Shown here: positions 1 to 12,329 of the stretch, piece after piece | Position numbering within the stretch: position 1 is the stretch's first letter | How the letters are laid out: each line of letters begins with the position of its first letter | Assembly (NCBI GenBank): GCA_026075535.2 | Contig: AP026548.1 | Coordinates: forward strand, 62,001-126,000 | From: Tricholoma matsutake | Lineage: Eukaryota; Basidiomycota; Agaricomycetes; Agaricales; Tricholomataceae | Length of the DNA stretch: 64,000 bases | Direction: 5' to 3' | Translations under genes and position numbers: made by a program | The notes under the pieces: generated by a model | Seen by the model: only the letters and a program-made list of their open reading frames with translations | What the model was told of the DNA's origin: nothing | The model's database searches: none

Positions 1-700
1 TAACTGCAGAGTAACAAGTCAACATTGACAGAGAGCAACCCATTGTTTTGTCAGAAGGTCAAACAGCCACCGATTGATGGTATAGCTGGGGTAGTGTTGT
101 GGGTTGCACATCATAACAGAAATTTATGGGTATGAGAGCAGAACTTTCTGTTTCATGAAAATCAGTTGACAGTGGAAGGATCAACAGTCCTCTACCAAAA
201 TGAAAAGTGTTGAGATGATATGAATTGTGAAAAGAAATTGAACATACAATGACGTCAAGAGGAAGTGTAGTTATTGAAAACCTAGCAGGATATGAAACTG
301 TCAGTACAGTCAGACATGAGGGGACTTGGTCCAACCCCATAGGGAGGAGCATCCCAAACCCATCCAAGCAGGAGCCCAAGAAAGTGTGGGAAAAAAATTG
401 ATGCAATATATAAGTGACTCACCATCACAAAAATCAATGCAAGTCATGTCACAAGACTTCAATCTACAACCATTGTCAGTTTCTCCTTTTCATCTTGGGA
501 CTGGGGAAGTATATCCATACTAATGGATGCCTAGAGAACTTGAATATACAAATGAATCAATGACAATATATACAGGATTTGAAAAGATGTAATCATTGAC
601 TACAGAAGTACTTGTAGGCAACAAAAACCAAGAACATTTTCATTAGATACCTATGTAAATCATATGAATTCCATATAACTGGTTTGTGTGGGCCGTTGCT
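1..700. other. Gene-free left edge
   Basis: I see no convincing gene here. Short open frames on both strands have no recognisable motifs and no splice context. The stretch lies beyond the 3' end of the Helitron gene, so the 3' terminus of that element (a hairpin followed by CTRR on the minus strand) should fall here, but I could not identify it with confidence. Confidence 0.4.
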
Positions 701-701
701 T

Positions 702-1560
702 TCAGCATGGCAGATCCGAGTTCTCTGTAGACCCAGAGTGTTTTACATAAATCGCACAAACTGTGATGTGTAACCGACATGTTCCAAACTCATGTATAAT
801 ATCACTGATGTTGCCTTCATACTCCATCTGATGTCCAGTGGACATTCCATTGTGGTACCATACAGAACCTGATTCTGTGATGAAGCGTGAGGTGAAGTGA
901 TCTTCCCTATGATACATGACCCCTCTTAGCTTGTAGGTCATATTTTGCCTGTTGACTGTTGCAATAACTATGCTCTCCAGCAATGAAGTCTGGTGCTGTG
1001 ACATGTCAAAAGCAATCATTGCAGGCGACTCTTCAAAAGCATATTGTCTTGTGAGATGTTCACCACAAACATGGCAGCATGATGCACATACAATGTAATG
1101 ATCGTCGACAAATGCCTGTATAGTAGAGCTTTCATGCAAGAGTATAATTTGACAAGAAGAGGTGAGTACATCAGCTCTATCAACTGGATGGTTATTTGGA
1201 CAGTGGCTCGATGATGACATGATAGGTCAATTTGTAGACAATAAATGATCCAATATACTTTGGATGCCTGTGTAGCGACCCCAAGGAAAGATAACAGGAT
1301 TTGCTCTCTGTAACTGATGCCATATGTAATCACGGACATCTTCAAGACTGTATGTGGTACCATGAGGTGGCATTTGTGAGAAGCTGACTGCAATCTGACC
1401 CAGATACTCATTATTAAGGTCCTCAAACTGGAGAGTTCACAAAGCCAGGTCATCTAGCCATATGTTGTACAGGACAGATATGATGGCATCATATGCACAA
1501 ATGTTATTACTCCACTGTGACCCTCTTGGACAGCTATAAAAAGAGAGATTAACAGAGGGA
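702..1560 (-). pseudogene. C-terminal ubiquitin-specific-protease-like (C19) domain of the Helitron protein
   Basis: After the helicase the same reading frame continues, interrupted only by two TGA codons (about 1435-1437 and 1220-1222). It contains WSNNICAYDAIISVLY, which resembles the Cys box of USP/C19 proteases; the candidate Cys codon is 1497-1499. A CASCCHVC zinc-ribbon-like pair follows, then YKLRGVMYHREDHFTSRFI with a downstream VWYH, which resembles the USP His box; the candidate His codon is 897-899. The order Cys box, Cys pairs, His box matches USPs. This is my reading of motifs. It could instead be a Helitron-specific cysteine protease of another clan. Confidence 0.6.
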
Positions 1561-4500
1561 AGACTTGTCCCAGTCTGTTTTTTTGTCAAAGTCTCAGGTT
1601 TATTCATATCTAACTTTTCAGCACAGAGCTTTCTTTTCTTTTCAAGTTCAGGTGGGTCAGGCACTGAACCAGTTCCAGGTACAAAACAAGATACTACTGT
1701 CTTTTTCAAGTTACGATGTAAAGTGGGAACTGCTGGCTTGGAGGAGTCCATATTTTTCCAGTCAACCTCTGTCCCATTTGACAGATGAAAGGGATCATTT
1801 GTTTTCCAACGTATTGCTCGATGCACTTGTGAAGGTACATACTGTTCACCTCTGGTGAGGTGGAAGGCAGATATTAAGTCATTTCGATGGTCACCCACCA
1901 CAGATGATGATAGCCTTCCATTGTAATGCAATGTTGTTATGTCATCTAGCATCTCAATCTCCCTGAACTCCTGATGCAGTGCACCTGAAGCACCTCCAGT
2001 GATTTTATATGCATCAAATCCTTGTAATATCACCATGCCTGCTGCTGATGCACTCCTCGACAATGCCGTGTAGTAGGATTGATGACTCCTTGCACTTGAG
2101 AGATCAACAACATTAAAAAGTCTAGTCTTGCCTTGTGATGTATAATCAGTCATAGCAAAGTTTGGAAGCACCTCTACTTGACTTCTAGAAATGTTAATTG
2201 TTGCATCACTGGGAAGAACACACTGTGTATTGGAGAGGGTTCTTGTCAAAGGAACAACATTCACAGGCAGACCATCCAACTGAATAGTTTGGGGTGGATT
2301 AATAAGCTTCACAAATAATGTATCAAGTATATACTGACTCCTTGAACCCTTTGTTGCCTGCCAGTCATAAACTATTGCATCTTGACCTTTTGTCATACAT
2401 AGTTCTGTTGCACTGTTCAACTGTATTATTACAGGCAGACCACGACAAAGCATTAGTTTCCTGGATATATTTTTCATGTCACTGCTGGGTGGCAAATCCC
2501 AAAGAGTCTGCTGAAGAGCTGGTGACAATGAAGGAACCTGTGTCTGGCGCTTTTTTCCTACTGAAGCGAAGGACTTCCTCTTGGACAAATGTGTTCATCT
2601 GTTGAGCTGATAACATCTTCAGAATAGAAAGTAACAAGTTTTTGCCCAGTCTCTCCTGCAAATCTATGTGTCCCTAGGTCATTGATAATGTCTTTTGGTA
2701 GGTTCAGTGTAGTAATTATAGACGCATTGTGGAACTGTTTTTGGTTCACAGATAACCAACCTTCCAACTCACTGGAGATACGAGAGCATAGAAATGCAAT
2801 GTCATTGGGTGTGCATGCTTTGTATCACATGTTGCTCAATGCTTCTCGTAGTTTTGCATCAACAGCTGACTGGGTTTTTTGACACATATTTTGATGCAGA
2901 ATGACTACAGTTGTGATTTGATGCCAGAGCACTTTCCCAATGGCAGCTTCTTGGTCACAAATGCTCTTTGGATTTGAACCTACTGTCCTACTATACAAAG
3001 ATGCATGCTCCTGCCCTATTGCAGGTGGAAGCTGAGCAAAATCCCCTGCAAATATCATATTTAGACCTCCAAAGGGAAGTTCAGTAATATTCATTACTCG
3101 TGCAAGCCTCTCATGAATTCTGAACATGTCTTTGCAGGATAACATTGATACCTCATCCATGAAAACATACTCTACTCCTTGCAATTGCTGTTTTACCTCT
3201 GCCAGCTGCAGATTAGCACACTTCCCTATTGCAAAGTCATTTATGCCAAACAGATAATGATATGTTGAACCACCAAGCAATGCAGCAGCACTCCCTGTAG
3301 GTGCTACATTTAAAAAACGGTGAGATTCTTTCTTACACTTGAAAAACTCTACTAAAGCTTTCAACACCTGTGATTTGCCTGTCCCACCCATTCCACCTAT
3401 GTGCATCCTTAGCTGATCTGAAGATGAGTGGCATGAGTGGTTGGCAACTATGCGACATGCACACTCCTGCTCTGCATTTAGCTGAAAGTCCTTTGCTACT
3501 TCATTCATTTCATTTTGCCAGTCAGGACTAGTACATTTTTTTCCCAGATAATCCTTGTCAACAACCTTGACACCTTTTAATATATTGGCTGCAGATGAGC
3601 AAGTCTCACTGGTATCCTGTTGGAAATTTTTCAATTGCCCCTCAAGAATTGCATGCCTTTTAGCTGCAATCACATTCTTCCATTCTGATCCTGCACAGAT
3701 GCCAGAAACTGGTTCATTAGAAGTGGACTCCATATTTTTGGGAAGTCTTTCTGGTAGCTGCTTCATCCAACCTAGCTTTGTCATAATAAGCTTGGTCAAT
3801 GACATAGATTTCATCTGCTGATGATACCTGTGACTTTGCAGATTGTCAATTTCAATCTCATCGGCTTGCATAGCATCACAGTCATGATCCAGTTCATCCA
3901 ACACTCCTGACTGTTTCATTTCATGTGGGATAAATTCATCATCCAGCCAGCCAGGTACTGCTGTGGCGCCTTTCTTTAATTCAGTTAAAAAATCATCTCT
4001 TTGGTCTAGACACTCATAGCAGATGTTGAAATTACGCATTATTTTTTCCTCCTGTCCAGTGAACTTGTGAGAAACAGAAGCTTCATCCCAGGACTCATTG
4101 ACTAACTTGAGTGAAGAACCAGACCACCAGGGTTTGAACAATGTAAGCATTGTTGTGCAATAAAACTCTCTGTCACCTTGATCACGATGAGGCAGGGTTT
4201 GGCCTACAAAGTTGGGTACAAGTGGAGCAGGAAAGCGCTTTAAGCCATGTGTTTCAATTAGTGGATGTGGCATTGAAAACTGTAGTATAGAATTCGACTT
4301 TTTGGATTTATGTAAACAAGAAGGGCCTTCAGGTTCACAATCTTTATCTGATTCATTTGTAGGTTGATCAGTATCAGATTCAAGAACAGCTTGCTCTTGC
4401 ATATCATCCTCCTCATCTTTGACAAAAGTTTGTGTTTTCTTCTTAGTAGGTTTGGTTGGAAACTTTACACATTTACAAGTAGATATCCAATCATAAAGGG

Positions 4501-6345
4501 ACATGTCCTCCATGTCCACAGGCTGGTATATGTAGTCATACACATTTGATATTCCAATAACCTTTCCTTTGTGTTCTAATATAGCAACTTTTTCAGGTGG
4601 CTCTCCACTGAGGTCCTCACTCCAAGCCTTTCTTACTTCATTAACAAATGATAACCAGTAAAATGGCACAAAATTATGGCTGGTGTAGTGGTCAGGATTT
4701 CCAAGTAAATACATGCAAATCATAGGAGAACCTATTTCAAGCTTTGCACTCATCATATTGACCATCTTTGTCATAAGCTTCCTAGCCTTTACATGACTTT
4801 TTTCACAGCCACCAATCATTTCAGAACTCTTCTGAAAAACAGTTCAAATGGATTCAAATACAACATGGGTCTTCAGACTCATTTTCATAATATAGTCAGA
4901 CACATACAAAAGAACACCCTTGATGGCAGTTCCAGATCTGAGACTTGTTACATCAGTATTGCAGTGGAACACATATGAAATTACTCTAGAGAAATTGTTA
5001 ATCCATGGTTCTCTTTTCTTTACATTGAGTGCCCCAGTTACAGGGTCAACTTCTGTTTGCTCAAAGAGTTCATGAGGAAACCATGCTTTACATTTACCCC
5101 ATTTATTATCTGTACAACCTTTATATGCTGTTGATCTGTTCTGTGTACCATCTCTATTGATGTTAGTACTACAGGTATGTATATTGGACTTTGAAACAAT
5201 ATCATCTACAGTAAATGCAAAGCCTTCCTGCCAAGCTTTCAAATTTCAACACTTTTTACAACTACCACACTTTTCAGCACATGATATTGGTGGAGCTTTC
5301 AGTAGGGTCATGATAGACAGAAGATTTTGCAGCATCAGACACATTGGTCAGAACATCAGCCTGTGTGCCTGTGATATACTCACCTTGATATGCACTTTCT
5401 AGATATTCAACCATCTGTTGCTGAAAGTCAGAGGTGGGGTCTACTATACAATCCCTTATTTCATCAGGAGTAAGTCCACCCTTAATCCAAAGTAATAGAT
5501 GAATGTGAAGTGTGAGCCTACCCTGCTGCTCAACAGTACCATAGTATGCAGATGTTTCCCCAAAGAGGCCAGGGTGATGAGAATCGACACCAAGAACATG
5601 CTTAATGAATTGCTCTACCATGAAATTGAAAAAACAAGCACAAGCCACTGGATTACTAGCAATAAGACGATATTGATCCTCCGGAACTCTAATCTGAGGT
5701 TTGAAATTCACTTTCTGGTCAGCATAATATAGTGCAATAGGACTTTTAACATCAGCAGGAGAAAGTGTGATATACCAAAGTGGTGCACCCTCATAGGCTA
5801 TCAATGACCAAATCTCATTTCTCATGTATTTTTTTGCAGTGACAGATCCTGACACCTTCCCACCTATGTGATCCAAGTCTCGAATAACTTGAAAACAATT
5901 GCTTTCTTCTGGTGTAGATGGTTTCACAATTTCACCTTTGGACATCTTAACTGCCATTGTAGAAAGCACATCTTGATCGAGATTGAGCAAATGCTGTGCA
6001 ATATCATCAAACTTCTTTGTTTCAGCTAACAGAAAACCTCCAGTGGTACTTGCCTTGATTTGTTCATGGCTGAAGGCTACAAAAGGAAAAGCAGGGTCTC
6101 TTTGAAAGCCTTTGTCATGGTACATGAGGAGTCAGAAAGTGAGGTAGACCCAATGCCTCCATGACCATATGGAAATAACCAAGGGAAAAGCTATGGATAC
6201 AGTCCAGGATTCTTGTAAATAGACTCTGCCTGTGCACTGTGTCCAATTGAAAGAGCCTTTCCTTTGTTATCCCAGTGACGTAAAGCAATTGCCTTTTGCA
6301 TGTCAAGAGTTTTAGTATCCAATTCTGCACCAGTAAGTCCATGTA

Positions 6346-6721
6346 TGTTAGGAAACCACCCCATTACCTAATAAAATTTCATTTTATTTATTATGTCGAA
6401 TTATGCTACATGATGCCAAATGACACTACACTTTGATAGCATGAGAATTTTATTTCGCACGCATCAAGATGTACACGATGTCTGCACGTGTCGGTAACAA
6501 CAATGTACAATATATGTAACATAGTATATAAACCCTAAATATACACCTTAGGTATTCCACCTACATTTTCGGTGTGAAAGGCCTATCTCAACAAACTCAC
6601 CTATTAATAACCCCTCGCATCAAAACCATCAATTCCCCCATCATGAGTGTGGATCCCACCCCCTTCTTGTAGAGAGAACCCACACAGTCTTAGCTAGCAG
6701 ATAGTGGGTGTCGCCCTAACA
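6346..6721 (+). repeat. Solo LTR of the Ty3 element, inserted in the Helitron gene
   Basis: This 376-bp sequence starts TGTTAGG and ends CCTAACA, a 7-bp terminal inverted repeat. It is collinear with the two 398-bp LTRs at 32761 and 38567. It lacks about 22 bp of the LTR interior just before the GGTATTCCACC segment. It is flanked by a perfect 5-bp duplication, ATGTA (6341-6345 and 6722-6726). Reading across the target site with one copy of the duplication, the Helitron frame is continuous, so the LTR landed in an open frame. A solo LTR normally results from recombination between the two LTRs of a full element. Confidence 0.96.
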
Positions 6722-8479
6722 ATGTATAATAAAGGGGCACTCACCAGCTGCAACACCATCCTCCAGATCCTTATCAAATACACTTGTTCCTTCTGGAACC
6801 TTATTAGAGAGATCATGATGATATTCAACAGAAACAGGAGGACAGTCCTCTGGATACTTGTTAAGATTTTCATATGATATGTCCAAATCACTATAGTCAA
6901 TATGATTCAATTTAAGCCATTCAAGTGCTTTTGCTACCTGATTCCTCCTAACCAAAAGGGGTACACAAGACAGATCAGCTTCAGTAGGTTTTGCTGGTCC
7001 TGTAAATAATATTGCAAGAATATCATCAAGTTCATCAACAGGAGGTGGCAGAATATTGTATACCTTTGGCATAGGAGTTTCAAATGCAATCACATGAGCA
7101 ACCATTTCTCTAAGCCCACTAGAAGCTACTTTGATAAAGCAACAATTGTGATGTATATGAGCTACAAGCATTCTTTCTATGAAATTGAGGTCAGATAGCA
7201 CTTTTGGAACAGGACCAAGCCAAAGGTTGTTGGCTAGTGCTAGCTGTGGTACCTTGCCTTTTCTGATACTTTGACAGCAGGTATTACAGATCTTGTCACA
7301 TTGGTAGTCAAGCACAGGTCCCTTAAACTCAGAAATTTTGTGAGAAGCTGATTTATGTTCCACCCTAGTCACACCAGCAGCACTTAAAATGTTGAGCATA
7401 GTTTTAACGGACTTGAGATGACTTAGCTGTGTGATTGGGACCAATTCTCCACATACAGCACAACCAGCCTCCTCAATTGATGAAGGTTTGGAACTTTTAC
7501 ACCAATCTGTAATAATGGTTTCACTCAAATCCTCTATCAGTGCAACAGGAGGAAACACACATGGAGGTGGGCTAATTTCTGATGCCTTTGAGCTTACTAC
7601 TTTAGGCTTATCAACTTTAAGTTCAAGTTTATCTACTTTAGATTTATCAACTTTAGGCCTACAGTGATATGGACGAACCTGAGCCCTGACATTTTCAGCA
7701 TCAGTGAGTTCCTTCTTCTGCTCCTTGGTAAGATTTACATATTGCTTTGCTGATGTGATTTTTTTCCTACAATCAGAAGAAAGTACTGGTTCAAAGACAG
7801 AAGTATACAGATTGCAGTTGATGCAGTTCTGTCCCTCAAAAGCTTTTACAAGTTGATCCTTGGGTAGATGCCAACAAGAGCCAAGGGTAATGTTATGGAT
7901 ACATGCTATTTTTTCAATTGCCTGTTTAGAGACAAGTACAATATCACCAAGTGCTAAATCAACATAAGCAAAGCCTTGCTCGACAGGGTAATTTAAGCAG
8001 CCTATCTCATCTACATGGTCTACATATTTAAAAACATGATCAGCAGAGATATGGCTATTATCTTTCTTGATAAATGGTGCAATAGAAAGATATGGAAACA
8101 GATGAGATCTACCTCCACCCATGGGCAACATGCTGCAGCTCAAATGATTTGCAGGCACTGGCATCACAGAAGAGGATATTTTTTGCTGCCAAGGCCTATG
8201 AGAGCTGATACACAAAGATGTATGCAGATCAGCGAGCATGGCAATATATATGTTAACAAGGTTGCTGGCCACCATAAGTAAAGTCACACCATACACAATA
8301 GAGCCTCTCACTAGAGCCCGAGATGGGGCATGTGCAGATGCAGCTGACCACACATTGTTCAGGGAACCTGACATAACTGTGTAATCATGGCATCTGCATT
8401 GGTTTTGACAAAGACTAAGAAACACATGATGACAAGTCACAGTGATATGACATTGAGGAAGAGCATGCACACAAACAAA

Positions 8480-9480
8480 CAGATGACTTGGAACAATTGA
8501 AAGCAGATATGCACGAGAGGAGTATCATTAATTTACACACAGCCAAACAAGATATAGAAACAAAAAGATTGAAACATGGGTACAGCACAAAGCTGGCAAA
8601 GTATGATATGTCACTCTTAAACCTCAAAAAAAATCGACCCAGGTATTCAACAAGAAAGAGACAGCAAGCTGAAGACATGACACCAAACACACTTTGCAAC
8701 CAAGGACAGACAGCAACTGAGGCAGAACCTTCTACATGACAAGGGCAGCAGCAAGCACCGATGGGGCAAGACGCAATACAACATTCACATCGTTGCACAT
8801 GCAACTGATGATACACAACAGTCAAGGCAGAACTTTCTACCTGACAAGGGCAGCAGATAGCACCAGCAGGGCAAGACAAAACACCCAGTGATACCAAAGG
8901 AACTGAACATACTGGCTGAAGTTGCACAGCATGAACCTGGGGTAGAAAAAAACATCAATCATTGTTTTACAGGAGACAGCAAGCAGAGTGACCTTGCATG
9001 TATCCAAGAGAGTGCCATGTATGCGAGATAGAACACCAGGAAGTGGCTCTAGCAGAACCACAAGACACTCTTGCATAGAGAGAGCAAGGTGTGGTCTGCA
9101 AAGCTGGTGCTGAACCAAAGTATAGTTTGTCAACACGTTACAAGCAGAAGCTTGGATTACCTTCTGCACATAGTTTAGGGACAGAGAACAATCAACATAG
9201 AGAAAGTAGAGAGCAGCCAATGCAAAAACATGAAGCAATTGCATCTCAAAGTAAGCAGCAAAGAACAGATGTTGTGGTCAATGAGCAGGGAAAAAAATCA
9301 TGTGACAACAAACATCAACCACAATCACATGATCATTCTCATTGGTGACGACGCACATTGAATCTCTGCACTAACGACTTGCATTCATATTCAAACTGTT
9401 CAGGCAATCACAGAAGTCACATAATAATATACTTGCACAACCGCTAATCAACTATTAGTACAATCGGGCAGTCATATACC
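8480..9480. repeat. Imperfect direct repeats, otherwise no recognised gene
   Basis: Two copies of a roughly 55-bp sequence (about 8717-8772 and 8823-8878) sit 106 bp apart; each contains GACAAGGGCAGCAG and ends in GGGCAAGAC. Read on the minus strand they give repeated Cys-rich peptides of the type SCPxGAxCCPCxVE. I do not recognise a family. A plus-strand frame of 83 codons (8488-8739) overlaps and may be chance. The 5' end of the Helitron (TC on the minus strand) may lie here but was not located. Confidence 0.4.
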
Positions 9481-9481
9481 A

Positions 9482-9571
9482 TATACACAAGAGCATCAAC
9501 AAGAAATACAGTATACACAAGAGTGTCAACAAGAAATACAGTATACACAAGAGCATCAACAAGAAATACAG
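9482..9571 (+). repeat. 30-bp minisatellite, three units
   Basis: Three consecutive 30-bp units begin at 9482, 9512 and 9542, each starting TATACACAAGAG and ending AGAAATACAG. The middle unit differs by two bases (GTG in place of GCA). The number of units is probably variable between strains. Confidence 0.9.
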
Positions 9572-9588
9572 TAATGATACAACGATGG

Positions 9589-12110
9589 TCAGATGGAAGT
9601 ATTAGGCAGAGACAATAACATGATGAAATGGACATTCATCAACAGACTCATAGGACCATGCTCGCCATATGGATCACCACCAAAGGAGTTGAGGGTATAG
9701 CCAACAGTTACCAATGAATCCAATGGCAGATCTTGGGAGCCACATTTGTACAGTGGCCATTCCGCGAGTCTGGCAAAGTCCTTATCAAAGAATGTAAACT
9801 CTTTCCCCCCATTTCCAGCAGTTCTGTTGTAAATTGGGAGTATAGAACAGAAAAGGCAATCAGTAGTTTGAAAAAAAAACAAAAGTAAAAAAAAAAAATA
9901 CCTTGCTGATCATAAGTCCATGTTGTGACATAGTTATCTGGTCGACATGCTGGACCAGGACTCTGCATGACAGAGACAACTTGAGAACCACCCTTATGAG
10001 GAGAGGAGGAGGCAGAGACAGAGCCACTGCACCCTAAATGCTATATTGTAAATCATTGTACAGAAAGACAGGACAGACAAACCTGAAGTAGAGCCATATG
10101 GAGTGACCTTGGGTCGTGTCATAAAAGAGACACCATCAATGGAAACTGCACATGACATTGAGTAAAAGTCAAGCGCCTTCCCCCAAACAGTTGTATCATG
10201 CCTGAACTCCTGCTGAAAGGGGGCTAATGTAACCTTATGAACCATCTTGATGTTATTGGTGGAGCCTGTAAAGCCTTCAGAAATAATCACGCATTTGGTA
10301 AGGATACCTGTCATGTCAGTTTTAGTCAGCCTTGTTTGGCAATGAAAAGGTTGGGAGATGCTTGGGCAGGATTGATAAAAAAGCCCGACTTCGTGAAGAG
10401 CAGTGCTCTTACAAGAGTGCTGCATATGAACCTGAGCATTTACAGGATGGACGAATCATGAAACAAAACACACTGAATGACACCATTGCCAAAGAGACTC
10501 TGGATGTCACTGAGTGTAACAACACCCATTCCAGATGTGGTGACATACAAGAACTGTCAAACAGCACAATACACACTAGAGTAAAGCAAAGATCAGACCA
10601 GACTAGTAAAACCTTATGAAAAAAGTATACCCAAGATCAGGAAGCCCCTCATAAAGGGGCATCAGCTCAGGATCCTGAATGCTTTGCAGCATGACATCCC
10701 TCAACAAATCCTCATCTTGATGCTCATGATGGCTAGCAGATATGTGGATGCAATAAGCAAACAATTATGAACCAGACAATCAATGCACTGAATTTCTTGA
10801 AGCTCTACAGCATCTTCTGCCGAGTCGGTAACAGCATCATCATTGGTATTGACAAAGGGGGACTTCAACACCTCTTGAGTATCAATTGCAGGACTAAAAT
10901 GATAACAGTAGATTGTTAAGCAGGATTTCAAACTAAGAGAGAAAAAACATATGGCAGAGTGGCTGGCCACTCGTTTTCAGACAGTTCAGGACTCAATCTG
11001 ACAGCCCTTTCTGAGACATGGGCAGGACTAAAAAAAAGGACAGAACGTGAGCAAACTAATCAACAGCCTGAAGTATGCTACAGATCCATGAGGCAAGCCC
11101 ATGCTCTTTCCCTTTTCGAACAGTCACAGCATCAGCTCTAGACAAGAATAATAAAATGGAAGAATGTCAATAACATGGCAAGAGATGCACGACTGGACAG
11201 CCTCCACATACAAGGCCTTCTCTGTCTTGACTTTGATTCGACTGCAACAACAAAAATAAATATATGCACAACAGTTAGAGTGGAAGACGCACTCAGGATG
11301 GATGGCACGTTGGGTGGCAGCCTCTTTCAGAGGTCTGTAAAGCAACTGCTGAGAGAGGTAGTAATTTGTTGAACAACAAAACTCATGGTCTTTCCTTATC
11401 CTTACAATCTGCTGTGGTGACATCATCTGAAGTGCTGCAAACATACAAAATAAATTGGAGAGGGACCAGTGACTGACAGGCTGATAATGCACACAGCCAT
11501 CCCAAACACAGGAAGTTGATTAGCACTTGATAATGCCTGCAGCGCTGCCAGGACCCTACTTATATTTCAGACAATAAGATAATAATTTTAGAACACAACA
11601 CAAGATGGCACATATGATGTGGACACTGGAGGAAGCTGATCATAGGCAGAGGAACCTGGTGTCGGGGAGCTTGAACCTCAAGACCATCGACTACTTGACA
11701 TTTATACCATATCAAAAAATAAAATAAAGGTACAGGTACTGACATGCATTTTTTCTTTGACGGGTTTGGCATATCAACAACCTCTCAATGATACCACAAT
11801 CAGATCATGGCATGATACACAATCAACAATTATCTTACAATTCCGAGTCATCTGAGACAACAACAGGTTTCTGTCTGATACAACACAATAAATTGACATC
11901 AAAAATAATAAAATGGTGCAGGCACAGGTACTCACACCAATTTTTTCTTCAATGGGCTTGGGGTATCGACAACCTCCCTAAGACAGTACAATCAAACCAT
12001 GAGCTGAGACACATACAACAATATCCTTACACCTCAGAGTCATCTGAGACAATGACAGTTTTTTCGTCTGACAACATGACAAATCAAGATTCCCAGCAAG
12101 ACATGAATAT
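9589..12110 (-). CDS. Multi-exon gene of unknown function (3' part)
   Basis: Several minus-strand segments look like exons of one gene. About 10300-10085 encodes FTGSTNNIKMVHKVTLAPF and continues through VWGKALDFYSMS to a GTTTGT donor. About 10026-9902 is Ser/Gly-rich and ends at a GTATTT donor. About 9815-9590 begins after an ACAG acceptor and encodes EFTFFDKDFARLAEWPLY and DLPLDSLVTVGYT before the stop. Upstream, two copies of a short exon encoding VVSDDSE and a VVD.P.P.KKK exon lie in a 192-bp tandem duplication. The SLVTVGYTLNSF tail reminds me of a dispersed Agaricomycete family of unknown function; that is a weak impression. The start is not determined. Confidence 0.4.
11710..12093 (-). 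repeat. 192-bp tandem duplication of an exon-intron unit
   Basis: Two adjacent copies of about 192 bp are aligned by GAGTCATCTGAGACAA at 11845 and at 12037 and by CACAGGTACT (TACAGGTACT in the first copy) near 11730 and 11922. Each copy, read on the minus strand, holds a peptide ending VVSDDSE or VIVSDDSE and a second peptide beginning VVD followed by a lysine run, each next to a GT donor-like site. This suggests that a short exon pair was duplicated in tandem inside the unknown gene. Confidence 0.7.
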
Positions 12111-12329
12111 GTAGGAGACTAACTTTGTTCTGCTATGGGCAGTGACAACAACAGCAGTAGGTTTGCTGTAACAAGAGACCATATACAGACCAGATCCAGG
12201 ATAGATATATAAGTAAGCACCTCGATCTGGAGCTAGTCCTACAAAAAGCATGATGAATAGACCAGGCAACAAACAAACTGTATTGTACCACATACTGTGC
12301 ATCACGCATTGCAGCATTCACCATACTAC

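Larger units (their letters stand above)
702..8470 (-). pseudogene. Helitron Rep/Pif1-like helicase gene, decayed
   Basis: Minus-strand gene of a rolling-circle (Helitron) transposon. The N-terminal part (8470-6727) holds a cysteine-rich region with CAVCGEL and ICNTCC motifs, as in fungal Helitron proteins. The Rep-like domain (6340-4844) shows the two-histidine HUH motif in LTLHIHLLLW near 5500 and the catalytic tyrosine motif YVSDYIMK near 4890. The helicase (4819-1560) has Walker A GGMGGTGKS near 3390, Walker B-like MDEVSML near 3160, the FAGDFAQLPP motif near 3040 and, in a shifted frame, the C-terminal motif TSQGKTRLFNVVDLSSAR near 2110. A protease-like tail follows (separate entry). The frame is broken by TAG near 6190, frameshifts near 6130, 5250 and 2700, TGA at about 1437 and 1220, and by a solo LTR. 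The family assignment is firm. The element ends are not resolved, and some breaks could be introns. Confidence 0.9.

Noticed and set aside
9482..9571. CRISPR-like array
   Set aside because: The three units are contiguous with no spacers, and the genome is eukaryotic. It is a minisatellite.
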